Shown in pieces: positions 37,573-49,693 of a stretch of DNA of 64,000 nt. The stretch is from Agapanthus africanus. Lineage: Eukaryota > Streptophyta > Magnoliopsida > Asparagales > Amaryllidaceae. The stretch is from the NCBI GenBank assembly GCA_030015575.1, contig CM057338.1, positions 826,018,353-826,082,352 of the forward strand, in the 5' to 3' direction. A program made the translations under genes and the position numbers. Under the pieces are notes generated by a model. The model ran no database searches. It saw only the letters and a program-made list of their open reading frames with translations, and was not told where the DNA came from. Each line of letters starts with the position of its first letter. Within the stretch, counting starts at the first letter, position 1.

Positions 37573-39651
37573 TGTTGGATATAGTGCCCTCAGAGTCAAT
37601 TATTGGATCACAGGCACGTGATTGCAATGATTGAGGGAGGACCTATGCCGGTAGGACAGTCTTACTCGAAATGATAGTATGCTATCTGGTTTATCTTTAT
37701 CATCGTGTACAGCTTTAGGTGACATTACAGGTCACTATTACACATTGATAGAGCCCTTAGGATTCTTGCATGACTACCAGCAGTATGATGGCGATCATAT
37801 ACGTACGAGTTGGGTAGTCTATAAGCACATCCTTAGAAAGTCCCTAGTCGTGGGAGTTTTTGAGACAGGGCATCGATACTCCAGAGTAGACTAGTGTATA
37901 CAGTCGAGACCCCGACGAGGGGAGGTGGCCGATCTCACAAGCCACTGGTGTTAGTTGGTTCACCTAAGATGTATACAGGTGCTCATTGGGTTATGAGTAC
38001 ACCGGACAGGACTCGCCGGGAACATGCTAGTTGGTTTTATACCTGACGTCAGATAGCAGTTCCCTGGTGACATGTGTACAGGTTAGTTCATCGACCTGAG
38101 ATCGTCATTTGTCTCATGTGAGTTCCCACTGTACTTTGGTCACTACCCTACCACGGCTCAAAGGAGTCGTGCAAACAGGTTTTAGTTAGGTACAGTCCCG
38201 AGCCACATGGAGGCGGTGAGCGGATATACAGGGGTTCGTCTCTCCCGGTATTGGGGGTGAGGTCACGCTGCGTCTAGGAGAGCCATTACATGAAGTCCTT
38301 GGCCAAGGCAGGAGATTTACTGGTAGATATTCCAATAGTATCTCAGGGTGTTCTGGGCTACACTCCGACACGACTTGCACCGCTTTTGGGGGTCTGACTT
38401 TTACCAACCCCCTAGGCCCGCCATGCGATGCTCATAGACGAACAGACCGGACTGTACGGATATTGTCACTGACAGGCTCAGTAGGGTGTCAGGATGAGTT
38501 CGCTCATCGACGTCCCTTTTGGTCAATACCTGGTAGCCCGTTACGTACGGCTAATACCTCTGACGTGCTAGTGGTTAAATCCACAGCCAAAGTATTGACG
38601 AGTCTTTAGAGTCCCCCACAGACAGTTTCTCAAGTTTCGGGCGAAACGCTGTAGAGGCCGTATGGATATATGGCAGTGTTCGATCATGTACGTGGGATCA
38701 TGATCGGACGGATAATACTAGCGGGCTTTGGTTTAAGCCGGATCCTAGTATTGTACAGTGTAGATTTTGTCTCTTTACATTTGTATTCGGTCAGAATACA
38801 AATGCGGGTATGTATATACAGTCGCGGTGTTTTCCTGTAATTTATTACGGGATCACTTTTTGAAGTTGCCAGTTTGCATTTCGTTTCGGCCATTTTCTTT
38901 TCTATCTTTCTTTGGCTGAAAATTGGTGTGGAGGGGGTTATTTGCAAATGTGCAAATTAGCAATGTGGAGGGTGTTTTTTGTAAGTGGTTGCTTCATGAT
39001 GGTTCTAGATTGACTTTGACATCCATTTGCATCATTACTTGCTTTATGTGAATGGATTGATGAGGAGGAGACTTTGTTGTGATCATTATTTTTCTCATCA
39101 TCACTCATTATTCTCTCTTGCATTATTTTGACCTCCCTCCTCTCTCATCTTGGCCGGCCACTATGGATGGGGGCTGTCCAAAAAATATTGGTGTGAGAAT
39201 TGGTCTCATTTTGCTTGCACAAAATCTTTTAGCTCCATTTTCAAAGCTCATCTCCTTCTCCACTACAAATGGCAACTTCATTAACCCCTTGAGACAAAGG
39301 TTTTTACACTCAGTCTACAGCAATCTTGGACACGTCGGCTTACCAACTTCGTATCCGAGTTGCCTCGGTTCAGAGGTGGGAGCCCGTAAAAAGACTCGGT
39401 GATGTGGTGCCCTTTCCGATGAGGAGATCGAGACCGGAGATTCCGCGAGGAGATCGGGATGGTGGCCGAAGACCGAAGGACACGGATCGATCGGTATAAC
39501 CTCTCTACCCTTTCCCTAGTTAGCTAGTAGTAGGTTAATGGTCCGATCCGGGTTTATAGTCCGTGGTAGCGCCGGTTTCTAGTTTTAAGGAAAGTTTTGT
39601 TTCTGCATTTTGGCCTCGGACAGACGGCCGGGGCGCTACCGTGGTCCTACA
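37573..39651 (+). mobile_element. Family C 3' LTR
   Basis: Same ends as the 5' LTR (TGTTGGATATAG ... gtggtcctaca), 2079 bp, followed by the TSD acatt at 39652-39656. Confidence 0.92.
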
Positions 39652-39656
39652 ACATT

Positions 39657-40154
39657 ATCCTCCAATACATAATTATATCTTTCTTTAACTTAATAAAGAA
39701 TCTGATGTAATGATGTATATCAAGTTCGGTATGTAATAATATTTGTTCAGAATCAATGTATTTACCATTCGGTAATACAAGGTGATATATGCCAACTGAT
39801 TTGGCTGTAACAATTGCACCATTCTCTAACACTTAGATACATATCACCCAATCCCAAATCTCTACCTTTCTGTAGCCCATGTAACAGATTATATATGTGA
39901 AATCCTTATCCGGTATCTCATACCTAGGACGTAGAGGATACTAAGAAACAGTTCTTGGTAATGAACACACCCGAAGAATATGCATCAACATGCTTATTCC
40001 TCGATTGGGTTGCGTGTAAATCCGGATATTCCCCTATTCCCTGTTTGGACTTATAACAGTTATAAGATAGAGCGGAACCAACGTTCCCTAACTCAGTATA
40101 ATAAGCAAGTTCGGTCAATGCATCCATATTATTATCTTGATTAAGGCGTGACAT
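39657..40154 (-). pseudogene. Protease relic and gag remnant of element B1
   Basis: Minus strand. The gag start ATG is at 40152-40154 ('MSRLNQDNNMDALTELAYY') and an open stretch runs to 39924. It holds only about 77 residues: the UBN2 capsid-like domain of roughly 200 residues seen in family D is deleted, and the zinc knuckle is reduced to 'CYKSKQGIGEYPD', lacking key Cys and His. The stretch ends 'TKNCFLVSSTS', which is where the protease begins; the protease relic keeps DTG but the next codon is a stop. It also contains 'KSVGIYHLVLPNGKYI' from the region downstream of the active site. The same deletion is present at 58704-58934. Confidence 0.75.
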
Positions 40155-40589
40155 GGTCGCTACCAGGAGAGAGAGAGAAGAAAACACTCAGCGTATACTC
40201 TTGCAAGATCAGATTGGTTATTATTTTATCTAATCAGGATGGCTCCCACTGTTTTTATCAAATCTTTCTTCAAACCCTAAAAGGTAAGACTAGCCGGGAT
40301 TAATTACACCCTACAAGTTCGCCAATCTTTCGGGCAGGCCAGTGTCGGTACTTTGAGGGAGGTTCCCCGTGCTTTCCCACGGACCTAATTAAAATAAAGC
40401 TCATTTTCCCAGCGGCGTAACCCCGTTAACACCTTTCTAGACAGCTACTTTGATCGGCTAATTGTAATGTGCAAAACTCTCCCAGGAATAACTCTTACTC
40501 GTAGTGGGTATCGGGATCCAACTATCTCATAGAAAGTATGCAATCTCATTGCAAATTTCAACACTTGAAATTCCCGATAATATTTTGCC

Positions 40590-40800
40590 CCAAGCGATCT
40601 ATGACCTTGACAAGGTCAACAAACCATAGACTGCAAGTCAAGTTCAACCCGTCATTTCCTGATTGAATTAAACCCATCCGCACGACCCTTGACAAAGTCA
40701 ACAAGGCCGCACGACTACCCTAATCCAATCGCATCATATGCTTTGCAGATAAGCACTAATCAGCTACCGCACACTACGCCTTGGTAAGGTCAACAAACGC
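40590..40800 (-). other. Three-hairpin leader module
   Basis: Cores TTGACaagGTCAA (40607-40619), TTGACaaaGTCAA (about 40689-40701) and the partly decayed TTGGTaagGTCAA (about 40781-40793). Outer stem TCTATG (40598-40603) with CATAGA (40625-40630). Confidence 0.75.
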
Positions 40801-40939
40801 AGCACGAATACTAAATACTACTTATCTGAAATGACGGATGGATACGACAGGTTTTTAAGAAAACTCTTTGCATAATGAACTTGATATCGTTGTAGAATCG
40901 AGTGATTTTGAAAAGGAGTGTTTTTAGGCTTTTACTAGT

Positions 40940-41180
40940 TTTGCTAAAGCGGTTACTCTCGGTGTAAGGATCTCGGCTCTTTCCTCATCGAATGATGTGC
41001 TGGATATTTCATAAATACCACTATGCAAAGCATGAACTAAAAAAGCAATCAAAAGACAAAACCGAGTGTGTTGTAGCATCTGCCAGTTTCGCTAAAGAGG
41101 TCACTCCCGGTGAAGGGATCTCGGCTCTTTCCTTATCGAATAAGGTGCTGGATATTCTACAAGGAATACCGCTATGCAAA
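40940..41180 (-). repeat. Twin hairpin module in the leader
   Basis: Two units, each with 'aaagaggtcactcccggtga'-like sequence and ctcttt. The second pairs AAAGAG with CTCTTT; the first has one changed base (AAAGCG). Confidence 0.65.
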
Positions 41181-43207
41181 GCAAGAACTAGAGCTACCAG
41201 TTTTTAAAACAAGATTCTGCAACATCTTTAGGTTACTTTTATTTTATTAATCTCATTAATGAAGTCCCATCATTTATGCTTCCTAAGCATCACAGAAGAA
41301 ACGAAAGCACCAATATTTATTATATATCATATATATAATATAAGCATTCCTCTCAGAATATCAAGTGATCACATCACAGGATATCAGCAGCAGAAGAACA
41401 CATATGAAATATTGGATATACTAGGAATTCCGTGTTTTAAATTAATCCAGTAAAAAACGCGGATTCCACGGTCGTGATGAATAGCCAAACCCACATCCCT
41501 AGACCCCTATGAGAGTGGCAAGAAACCCTACCAATTCTAGAGTTAGGAGACCCGGTCTCGACTCCTCGAGATGGTCTCCTACTGGATTATAGAACTCGGT
41601 TACTTGTGCTCCCCGCCTTGGGTCTATCCTAATGCGAAAAAGTAAATAATATACATCAATGGTGACATCATCCTCAACCCGGAAGTGCCCCAATAAAAGA
41701 ATATTACATACAAGTTTTTAATGAATGAAAATGAAAAACTCTCATCTCACATAAAAAAAACCCGGCTATTCAAAACACGACGATCCAATATAACACATCA
41801 CAGCAGTACATAACATCACATGTCATCAACGTAAGTAAATATGAGTATCCCAATTTTCGTTGACATATAACAACGAAACCGGCGATACACCATTTATTAC
41901 ATTTACGGTCGCAGAAAAGAATGTGAGAAACTACAACAATTGGAATCCGCAACCACCTTAGACATCATAAACCTAACGTATCACATACTTTGGATTTCAT
42001 GCCTAACCAAATGAATTCCTTAGACATCACATGCCTAACAATTATAAACCCCGCATTTTAGTCTCGATATTGAAAACACTTTCCAATAACTAGTCGGGTA
42101 ATTCAACAAGATTCCTGACAACCTGATCGAATGCTCGTCGGAAACTTTAGTAGACGGCCGCACCCCTGATGCCGTCGACGAAGTGCACTTAGGCGGAACA
42201 CTGCGGCCGCGAGTACCCGAACGGACGCTTTTGGCAACGGGGTTCTCCTACATTCACTTGGTCGGGGCTATGGGGCGTGGCTATCTGGTAAGGTTGCTCG
42301 GCGAGTCCGTGTACACTACGTAATTGCGACGGACTTTTGATCCACATCAAAATCCCGCGGGAATCGATCAAATGAGACTAACCTGATAGATTTATAAAAT
42401 TCAAATTAGTTTTCACAAAACTAAATTTGTGGATTCTAAATATTGTATCACAATCACAGATAACTAGACGATGTTAAACTTTTCGATCGAATCAACAAAC
42501 ACCAAAAATTTCCCAAAGAGCTCAACACTTAAGCGGAGTTTAAAAGATACCCAGAACATGCCACAGCACCTATGGACCAACCGTAGAAGGGTCAACCTTT
42601 GCCTCACCTATGGCGCCGCAGAACTACCACAAACCCTAGGGTTTGATGGCGGTTCCGACGGTCACAGAATCGTGATAGGGTTTCGTTCTTCTAGAGGGTC
42701 CATAGAAAACATCTGCACGATTTTCTGTAGGTTTTAAACTTGGAAAAATCCAACTCTTGGAAAATTTCCAGCGAGGGAAAAAATGGGTTATTGATATCCG
42801 TTCGAACATTTTAACGTCGTCTAAATAACCCGAAATGATGTTAGAATTATGACTACGAAACACTCCGAATTGCCTTTGCACAAAGATAACATCACATGCA
42901 ATTTTAGCAAAAACAAGCAACACCTGAAGCACCAAAACCCAGAGACCAGAACACCACCAAAAATTGAACCCAAAACACTGTAGCAAAACTGAGCAGGCCA
43001 GTTTTTTATGCAATGTGGCCAGCCATTTTCCGGTGAGAGGGGTTCAATTTTCTTCTGTATTCATGTCACATCACATGTAACATTCTGCAGTTGCTTAAAA
43101 AAAATTTGACACCTTAAAATTTTTGAAAGAAACTGTGTTTTTGTATCGCGTGTTTCGGAGTTGTTTCGGTTTCGTAATTCTACAAATATCGTCTAATTCT
43201 CTAGTAT

Positions 43208-43220
43208 GGCTCTGAAACCA
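43208..43220 (-). other. Primer-binding site of element B1
   Basis: Minus strand TGGTTTCAGAGCC, one change from the usual TGGTATCAGAGCC, one base from the LTR end at 43222. Confidence 0.85.
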
Positions 43221-43221
43221 C

Positions 43222-43545
43222 TGCAGGGTTCCCTAAGCGGCCATTGGGTTCCAGGAGGCATCGGCCATGCCGTTTTCAAAAATTTGGCACGCTAAAGAAA
43301 CCTTACGTTAGAATCTAAACTAGAGAATTAGACGAACAAGCACGTAAACATCTTTACATCTAAGTGAATGAGGAATACAACCTTTGTATACCGGTCCTTC
43401 ACTTCAAAGGCTCCGTGTAGTAGTCCGTTCGCTCCAAGTAGTGAACACCCGAACTCTAGTGAGGGTCCACATGAAGAAATGAACAAGCTTGCTCGAAGTC
43501 TTCGAGGCCGAAGATGATCAACGTCGAGGAGACACTAACTCAATC
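43222..43545 (-). mobile_element. Family B shared LTR, left piece
   Basis: tgcagggttccctaagcggc ... actaactcaatc, colinear with 25450-25790. It is interrupted at 43545 by the family D element; caatc (43541-43545) is the TSD. The right piece is 53977-55866. Confidence 0.9.
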
Positions 43546-44215
43546 TGTAAGTCCACGTTGCGACCCCCGGTTCTTACGGGGAGGCGGAAACGGTATAAAA
43601 TCAAAATTTTAACGCAAGAGGCAACATGGACTAAGCTAGGTCGGGATCTTTACCTAAACTAAAACTAGCATACTAAGCTAAAGATATTTAGCTACTCGGA
43701 TGAAGATGGTTATACCTAAACTTGAACTCCTTCTCTTCAAGCTCCGATGGTGGTTCGATGGCTCCTTCTCGTCGTCTCCGTACGCCGAAGATAGATCCAC
43801 TTGAAAGCTCCAACCTTTAGCTCCTTCTTCGTTCTTTGAAGAAACTAGTTCACTTGGTTTGCTAAACCTAGTGAACTAGAATGAGTAGAGAGGAAATAGA
43901 ATGGGATTTTATCTATGGTTCTTGATTCTCAACTCATGAGACAAGAGAACCATAGATCAAGAGAGGGAGCAAGAGGTTGAGAGTGAGAGCAAGAGGAGAG
44001 CTCAAGAACAAGAGAGAGAATGAGCAAGAAAGAATGAGCAACTCTTTTGTCTTTCACCCTCTCATAATCCAAAGTGATCATAACTCATCATATCAAAAAA
44101 GTCTTATGTGATGGTTAGAAGCAACCATAACCTTATCATGTCATGCACTCATTTTACTCAAATGAGCAAGCAAGAAAAAAGTCTTTGGCATGAAATGATA
44201 ACCATGGTTATCATG

Positions 44216-44424
44216 ATGGTCAACTAGTCAAGCCTAGTCAACCGGTCAACAAGTCAACAAAAGTCAACAAGTCAACAAAGTCAACAAGTCAACAAAAGTC
44301 AACAAGTCAACAACCATATCACCATAATACTTAATTAATATAATAGTTAATCACATATCATATTCTCATTAGGGTTGAGCAAAAAGTCAAAAAGTCAACG
44401 GTCAACTGTCAACAACCCTAATGA
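44216..44424 (-). promoter_or_regulatory. Cluster of about 15 W-box cores (TTGAC)
   Basis: GTCAA occurs about 15 times in roughly 205 bp of the plus strand, mainly as tandem gtcaacaa/gtcaacaaaa units (44236-44312) and again at 44386-44415. In the sense of the element these are TTGAC, nearly all with C or T after, the W-box consensus bound by WRKY factors. The repeat lies within the LTR and so could act as an upstream enhancer. Function is an inference. The same array is at 52464-52672 in the other LTR. Confidence 0.6.
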
Positions 44425-44428
44425 GAAT
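44362..44428. repeat. 16-bp perfect inverted repeat in LTR
   Basis: ATTCTCATTAGGGTTG (44362-44377) is the exact reverse complement of 44413-44428, with a 35-nt loop made of three further W-box cores. The same pair is at 52610-52625 and 52661-52676. Confidence 0.85.
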
Positions 44429-45238
44429 CCGCTGTCTGTGCCTCCCTGTCAACTGTGCATACACACCCGCATCCGCGTTCCGAGGAACACGAATGCAAAC
44501 TGGATAAATCCAATCCCATAAGGTACACTAGGATCTGGCTTAAACCAAAGCCCGCTAGTGTAAACTGTCCGGACACTGTACGTGCACAAGTGCACGGATG
44601 TGACCGAACCCTGTCGCAAAACCATGCGACCTGTCGCAATACCATGCGACCTCTACTCTTTTGCCTAAAGGCGAAAAGCTTTCTGTGTGGGACTCTAAAG
44701 ACTCGACACTACGCTGGCAGTGGGTTTAACCACAGACCGCAAGCGGCACTAGCTGTGCGTAACGGTCCCCAGGTAATGCCGACAAGAAGACCGACGAGGC
44801 GAAACCCATCTGAACTCCTACTGAGCCTGAGTGTGACATTCTCCGTACAGTCCGGTCTGTTCGTCTGATACATCGCATGGCGGGCCTAGGGGGCGGTAAA
44901 CGTCAGTCCCCCAATAGCGGTACAAGTCGTGCCGGAGTGAAGCCCAATACACCCTGAGATAACACTGGAAACCTACCAGTATATCTCGTTTGCCCTGGCC
45001 AGGGACTACTCGTGTAATGGCTCTCCTAGACACAGCGCGATGTCAACCCCCAATACCGGGAGAGACGAATCCTGTCTAACCGTCACTGCCTCCAAGTGCT
45101 TCGGGACTGCACCCAACCACCACCTGTTTGCACGACTCCTTTGAGCCGTGGTAGGGTAGTGATCAAAGTACAGTGGGAACACACCCGAGGCGAAGTGACA
45201 GTGTCAAGTCAGCGGACTAAGCTGTACTCATGTCACCT

Positions 45239-45285
45239 GGGAACTGATAACTGACGATAGGTATAATACCAACTAGTCAGTTCCC
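45239..45285. other. Conserved LTR hairpin
   Basis: GGGAACTGA (45239-45247) pairs with TCAGTTCCC (45277-45285) around GGTATAATACC. Second copy at 53487-53533. The arms differ from those at 3475-3520 but pair as well. Confidence 0.75.
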
Positions 45286-45728
45286 GACGAGTCCTGTCCA
45301 GTGTACCCGTAACCTAACGAGCACCCGCATACTATCTCAAGTACGACATACTGACGGCTGTGGGACAGACCGTCTCCCACACTGGGATGAGAAGCGCATG
45401 CGCTGGTCTACTCCGGAGTATCGATGCCCTATCTCGATAGTCCTGCGACCAGGGACCTGCATAAGGATGTGCTTATAGATTACCCAGCCCCACTAGTGTG
45501 ACGGCCATCACATCGCTGGTAATCAAGCAAAGATCCTAAGGGCTCTACTACTGTGTATAGGCGATATACAAAAATAAACACATGTACACATTGAAGTAGA
45601 AACAAACCAAGTAGCATACTACTATTTTGAGCAAGATTGTATATACAAGGTGAATATCCCAAGCATCCATTAAGTAATATACAAACCAGTATGATACAGT
45701 AATGGCCTCTAGGGCATATACACTAACA

Positions 45729-45742
45729 ATCTCCCACTTGCA
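45729..45742 (-). other. Polypurine tract of element D
   Basis: Minus strand TGCAAGTGGGAGAT between the gag-pol stop codon and the 3' LTR. Confidence 0.88.
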
Positions 45743-47176
45743 CTAAGGCCATGTACTGGCGTATCGAAGACCTATCATCTCGATCAGCCGCTCGAACTGA
45801 GTCTGGGGCAGGGCCTTGGTGAATGGATCAGCAGTGTTATCTTCTGAAGCGACTCTCCGAACCTCGATCTCCTGGCGATCTACGATCTCCCTGATCAGGT
45901 GATACCGCCTTAAGATGTGCCTGGATCTCTGATGGGACCTGGGTTCCTTCGCTAAAGCTATAGCCCCGTTGTTGTCGCAATACAGAGGTATTGGATCAAC
46001 AATGGACGGAACCACCTGAAGTTCTTTCAAGAACTTCCTTATCCAGACAGCTTCTTTTGCGGCATCAGATGCAGCGATGTATTCCGCTTCCATCGTCGAG
46101 TCTGCAACGGTTTCCTGTTTGGAACTCTTCCAACACACCGCCCCTCCATTGAGGGTAAAGACAAAACCCGACATGGACTTGGAATCATCCTTGTCACTCT
46201 GGAAGCTGGAGTCAGCAAAGGCCTCGATCTGGAGGTCTTTTCCGCCATACACCAAGAACATCTCCTTAGTCCTTCTCAGGTACTTGAGAATGTTCTTTAC
46301 CGCTATCCAGTGTTTCTCCCCAGGGTTAGACTGATACCGGCTTACCACACTCAGTGCATAAGCTACATCCGGTCTGGTACACAACATCGCATACATTATA
46401 GAGCCTACCGCAGAAGCGTAGGGTATAATAGACATGCGATCCCTCTCCAAATCAGTCTTGGGAGACATCTCTTTAGAGAGGGTGATCCCGTGACAAGCCG
46501 GTAGGTTACCGCGCTTGGAATCTTCCATACTGAACCTCTTCAGTATGGTGTCGATGTACCTGGACTGTGAAAGTCCTAATATCCTCTTGGATCTGTCACG
46601 GTAGATCCGGATACCCAGAATGTATGAGGCATCACCCAGGTCTTTCATGGAGAACCTGTGTGACAAGAACCCCTTGACAGATTGTAGCATAGGAATGTCA
46701 TTTCCTATTAAGAGAATGTCATCCACGTATAAAACGAGGAATACTACAGTTCTCGCTACAAATCTACTATAGATGCATGGTTCATCTGGATTTTTGATAA
46801 AGCCAAATTCTTTGACCGTCTCATCAAAACAGATGTTCCAACTCCGCGATGCCTGCTTTAGTCCATAGATGGACTTAAGCAACTTGCACACCTTTCCGCT
46901 GCTCCCACTCTGAATGAAACCCTCTGGCTGGTCCATATAGACACACTCCTCTAAATTTCCATTTAGAAAAGCTGTCTTTACGTCCATTTGCCAGATCTCA
47001 TAATCGTGGAAGGCAGCAATGGCAAGAAGGATCCGAATGGATTTCAGCATGGCTACTGGAGAAAAGGTTTCGTCGTAGTCCAAGCCAGGTCTTTGACGAA
47101 AGCCCTTTGCTACCAGCCTAGCTTTATAGGTCTCAACCTGTCCATCTACACCAATCTTCCTTTTGAAGATCCACTT
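45743..47176 (-). pseudogene. Copia reverse transcriptase-RNaseH of element D
   Basis: C-terminal part of the gag-pol polyprotein: makes element DNA from RNA and degrades the RNA of the hybrid. An open stretch of 446 residues (47083-45743) has 'MDVKTAFLNG' at 33-42, 'KSIYGLKQASRSW' at 70-82, the catalytic YVDDILLIGND at 119-129, 'GSIMYAMLCTRPDVAYALS' at 227-245, and RNaseH motifs FADSS (289-293, Asp 291), MEAEYIAAS (331-339) and YCDNNGAIA (368-376). The frame is open further upstream to 47176, including a 'KWIFKRK' motif, where the in-frame TGA at 47177-47179 separates it from the integrase linker. It ends TAG at 45743-45745, against the purine tract. This domain is intact by eye; it is called a pseudogene because the polyprotein is broken upstream. 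Confidence 0.88.
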
Positions 47177-48488
47177 TCATCCTACGGGTTTTACCCCGTC
47201 TGGAGCAACGTCCAACGTCCATACCTTGTTGGTGTACATGGACTCCATTTCGGTCCGCATTGCATCCAGCCATTTCACTGAGTCAACGCTCTGAACGGCC
47301 TGCTGGAAGCTAGTAGGCTCATCATAATCTATGATGCAATCCTCTCTATCCCCGTCTATGAGAAAACCGTAGTATCTCTCGGGCGGATGAGACTGCCTAC
47401 TACTCCTGCGGAGCGGCGTAGGAATGTCCTGTTCTGTTGAACCCTCTGGTTCCATCAAGCTTTCAGTAACAGTCTGTGGTTCTGGAATTTCTTCCAGTTC
47501 TACTGCGCTCCCACTTATTTCTTTTTCTATGAACTGGTGTTCTAGAAAGTGGGCATGTCGAGAAACAAGAACTTTTTGTTCCTCTTCACAGTAGAAGAAA
47601 TATCCCTTGGAATTCTTTGGATATCCCACAAACTTGCACAGTACTGAGCGTGCCTCGAGCTTGTCCGTATGCTGCTTTTTGACAAAAGCTGGACATCCCC
47701 AGATCTTCAGATATTGAAGATAGGGTTTCTTCCCACTCCACATTTCATATGGGGTGGTAGGCACAGTCTTAGTCGGAACTCGGTTCAAAAGGTATGCAGC
47801 TGATTCTAGCGCATACCCCCAGAACGATCGCGGTAACTCAGCGTTACTCATCATGGACCGCACCATATCCAATAGGGTGCGGTTCCGTCTCTCCGATACA
47901 CCATTATGTTGCGGGGTGTATGGAGGAGTAAGCTGAGAGAGAATTCCGTTCTCTTTTAAATAGTCCAGGAACTCGGCACTTAAGTATTCTCCACCTCGAT
48001 CCGATCTTAGAATCTTAATACTTTTGCCGGTCTGTTTCTCTACTTCATTCTTATACTCCTAGAATTTTCCAAAGGCCTCGGACTTATGTTTCATTAAGAA
48101 GACATAACCGTACCTTGAGAAGTCATCCGTAAAAGTAATGAAGTAAGAATGTCCGCTTCGGGCATGTGTAGACATTGGACCGCACACGTCACTGTGTACG
48201 AGTCCCAAGAGCTCGCTCGCTCTTACTCCTTGTCCAGTAAACGGAGTCTTTGTCATCTTTCCTTTGAGACAAGATTGACAAGTGGCATACGATTGATATT
48301 CGAACGCATTCAAATATCCTTCTGTATGTAACTTAGTCAACCTTCTCTCATTGATGTGACCCAATCTACAATGCCATAAGAAAGTCTGATTTATTTATGG
48401 AGACTTTCTTTTGTGTGTATTCTGGACATTAAAAATCTGCAGTTGGTTTAACACGTATATACCATTACTCAATGTACCTGACCCAATC
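47177..48488 (-). pseudogene. Copia integrase of element D, broken by three stops
   Basis: The integrase inserts the element copy into chromosomal DNA. On the minus strand the zinc-binding part is 'LWHCRLGHINE' followed by 'CQSCLKGKM' (HHCC type). The core has 'HSDVCGPMS', 'FITFTDDFSRYGYVFLMKH', 'RSDRGGEYL' and 'TPQHNGVSERRNRTLL', so all three acidic residues of the DD35E triad are present. The C-terminal part has 'LKIWGCPAFVKK' and 'FVGYPKNSKGYFFY', then the PPERYYGF linker. In-frame stops are TAA at 48395-48397 (before the zinc finger), TAG at 48059-48061 (after 'AFGKF') and TGA at 47177-47179 (after 'DGVKPVG'). The longest open stretch is 231 residues (47872-47177). Confidence 0.85.
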
Positions 48489-49693
48489 AAAAACTTGATT
48501 AAGGTGAATGTTTACAACATTACTTACAAACGCAAATTCATAACCTTCTTTAGAAACTAAAGATACAGAAATGATATTACAAGTTGCGTTGGGTACAAAA
48601 AAGCAATTACGCAAAACCAAAACATGTCCATCTGACATTCCCAGGTGATAGTCCCCCACGGCTTTAGCATCCATGCTAGCTCCGTTTGCAACTCTGAGGG
48701 TCATGTCACCTGCCTTCAAAACCCTACGGTTTCTCAACGCCTGCAAAGAATTACAGATATGAGATCCTGATCCGGTATCCAATACCCAGGAAGTAGAGTT
48801 TATTGAAAGACAGTTTTTAATAACATACACACCTGAAGCTGAAGCTGCAACCTGCTTCAATTCCTGTGTTCTGGCCTTCCAGGCCCTGCAATCATTCTTC
48901 CAGTGTCCTTTCTTATGACAATAGAAGCATTCTTCCTTATCCACAAGCTTCCCCGCTATCTTTGTTGCTTTTCCTTTTCCCTTCGTATCCACTTTACTAA
49001 CACCGCCCCTTGGTTTGGCGGGGGCCTTCTTCTTCTTTCCCTTGGCTTTCACCTTGGACCTAGAAGAAGATGATCCTCCTACAAACAAAGTGGATGTTTC
49101 CCTACCTTTCTGTAGGGTGCCCTCTGCGCTCCTCAGCATGTTGAGGAGCTCTGAAAGTTCAACCTCTTTTTCTTGTAAGTTGAAGTTCAGTATAAACTGG
49201 GCGTAAGTGGAAGGAAGGGACTGGAGAACTATATCCGTATATAGCTCACTCTCCAATGTGATCCCTAGGTCAGCAAGCTCCTCAATGAAGCCGATCATCT
49301 TTAGCACGTGCTCGGCTACTGATGATCCGACGGCCATTCTTGTCGAAAATAACTTTTTCGACGCTTCGTATCTTGCGATACGTGATTGCTCTCCATACAG
49401 TTCTTTTGTATGGAGCAATATGGACTCCATGTCCATATTCTCATGCCTCCTCTGATGTTCGTTGTCCATCGAGGCAAGCAGGAGGCACTTGGCCTTCGCG
49501 CTATCAATCTCCCAAGTCTTGCGGATTTCCTTATCCGCGACACTGGAAGTTGGACCAGGGACAGGGGGAGCTTTGGTGGTAAGAAGATACCCCAGCTTGT
49601 CATAGTGATTGCTATCTTGACATTCCTGAGCCAATCTTTGTAGTTTGGCCCTGTCAGTTTGTTTTTATCTAGGAGTAACTTAAGTCCAGTCAT
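48489..49693 (-). pseudogene. Gag and protease of element D, frameshifted
   Basis: Gag forms the particle and binds the RNA; the protease cleaves the polyprotein. The ATG at 49693-49691 starts 'MTGLKLLLDKNKLTGPNYKDW'. One base appears to be missing around 49601-49609, shifting into the 389-residue open frame 49634-48465. That frame carries a UBN2-type capsid domain (about residues 35-180), a basic serine/lysine-rich linker (185-230), a zinc knuckle CFYCHKKGHWKNDC (236-249, CX2CX4HX4C) and the protease active site 'LDTGSGSHI' (DTG 286-288). An extra base in the A5 run at 48489-48493 ends the frame early; the next frame continues 'LIGSGTLSNGIYV'. The two shifts cancel, which points to one ancestral gag-pol frame. 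Sequencing error in the homopolymer is possible. Confidence 0.85.

Larger units (their letters stand above)
30232..39651 (+). mobile_element. Complete non-autonomous family C element
   Basis: 9420 bp, plus strand: 5' LTR 30232-32319, PBS 32320-32332, leader to about 34150, two 404-bp tandem units where gag should be (34200-34990), decayed pol (35600-37560), purine tract, 3' LTR 37573-39651. Perfect 5-bp TSD acatt. The LTRs are 2088 and 2079 bp and differ by several percent in the first 300 bp by eye, so it is older than the family D insertion. It lacks usable gag and pol and must have been mobilised in trans. It inserted into the protease region of element B1. Confidence 0.9.
40155..43207 (-). 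other. Family B leader (about 3 kb)
   Basis: Non-coding leader between PBS and gag remnant on the minus strand. A pyrimidine tract followed by tag precedes the ATG (40155-40190). It contains the three-hairpin module (40590-40800), the twin module (40940-41180) and a GC-rich stretch of about 180 bp (42125-42305) not seen in the related plus-strand leader at 61057-63318. Confidence 0.7.
43546..45728 (-). mobile_element. Element D 3' LTR
   Basis: On the minus strand starts TGTTAGTGTATATGCCCTAG and ends ...ACGTGGACTTACA. It contains the W-box cluster, a 16-bp inverted repeat and the GGTATAATACC hairpin. Confidence 0.95.

Noticed and set aside
44236-44312. Regularly spaced gtcaacaa units as a possible CRISPR-like array
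   Set aside because: The units are 8-11 bp with no spacers, inside a plant LTR. It is a simple tandem repeat with W-box cores.
44455-44868. 137-residue open frame repeated at 52703-53116
   Set aside because: It lies inside the two nearly identical LTRs of element D and is antisense to the element. It has no recognisable domain; identity between copies only reflects the young LTRs.
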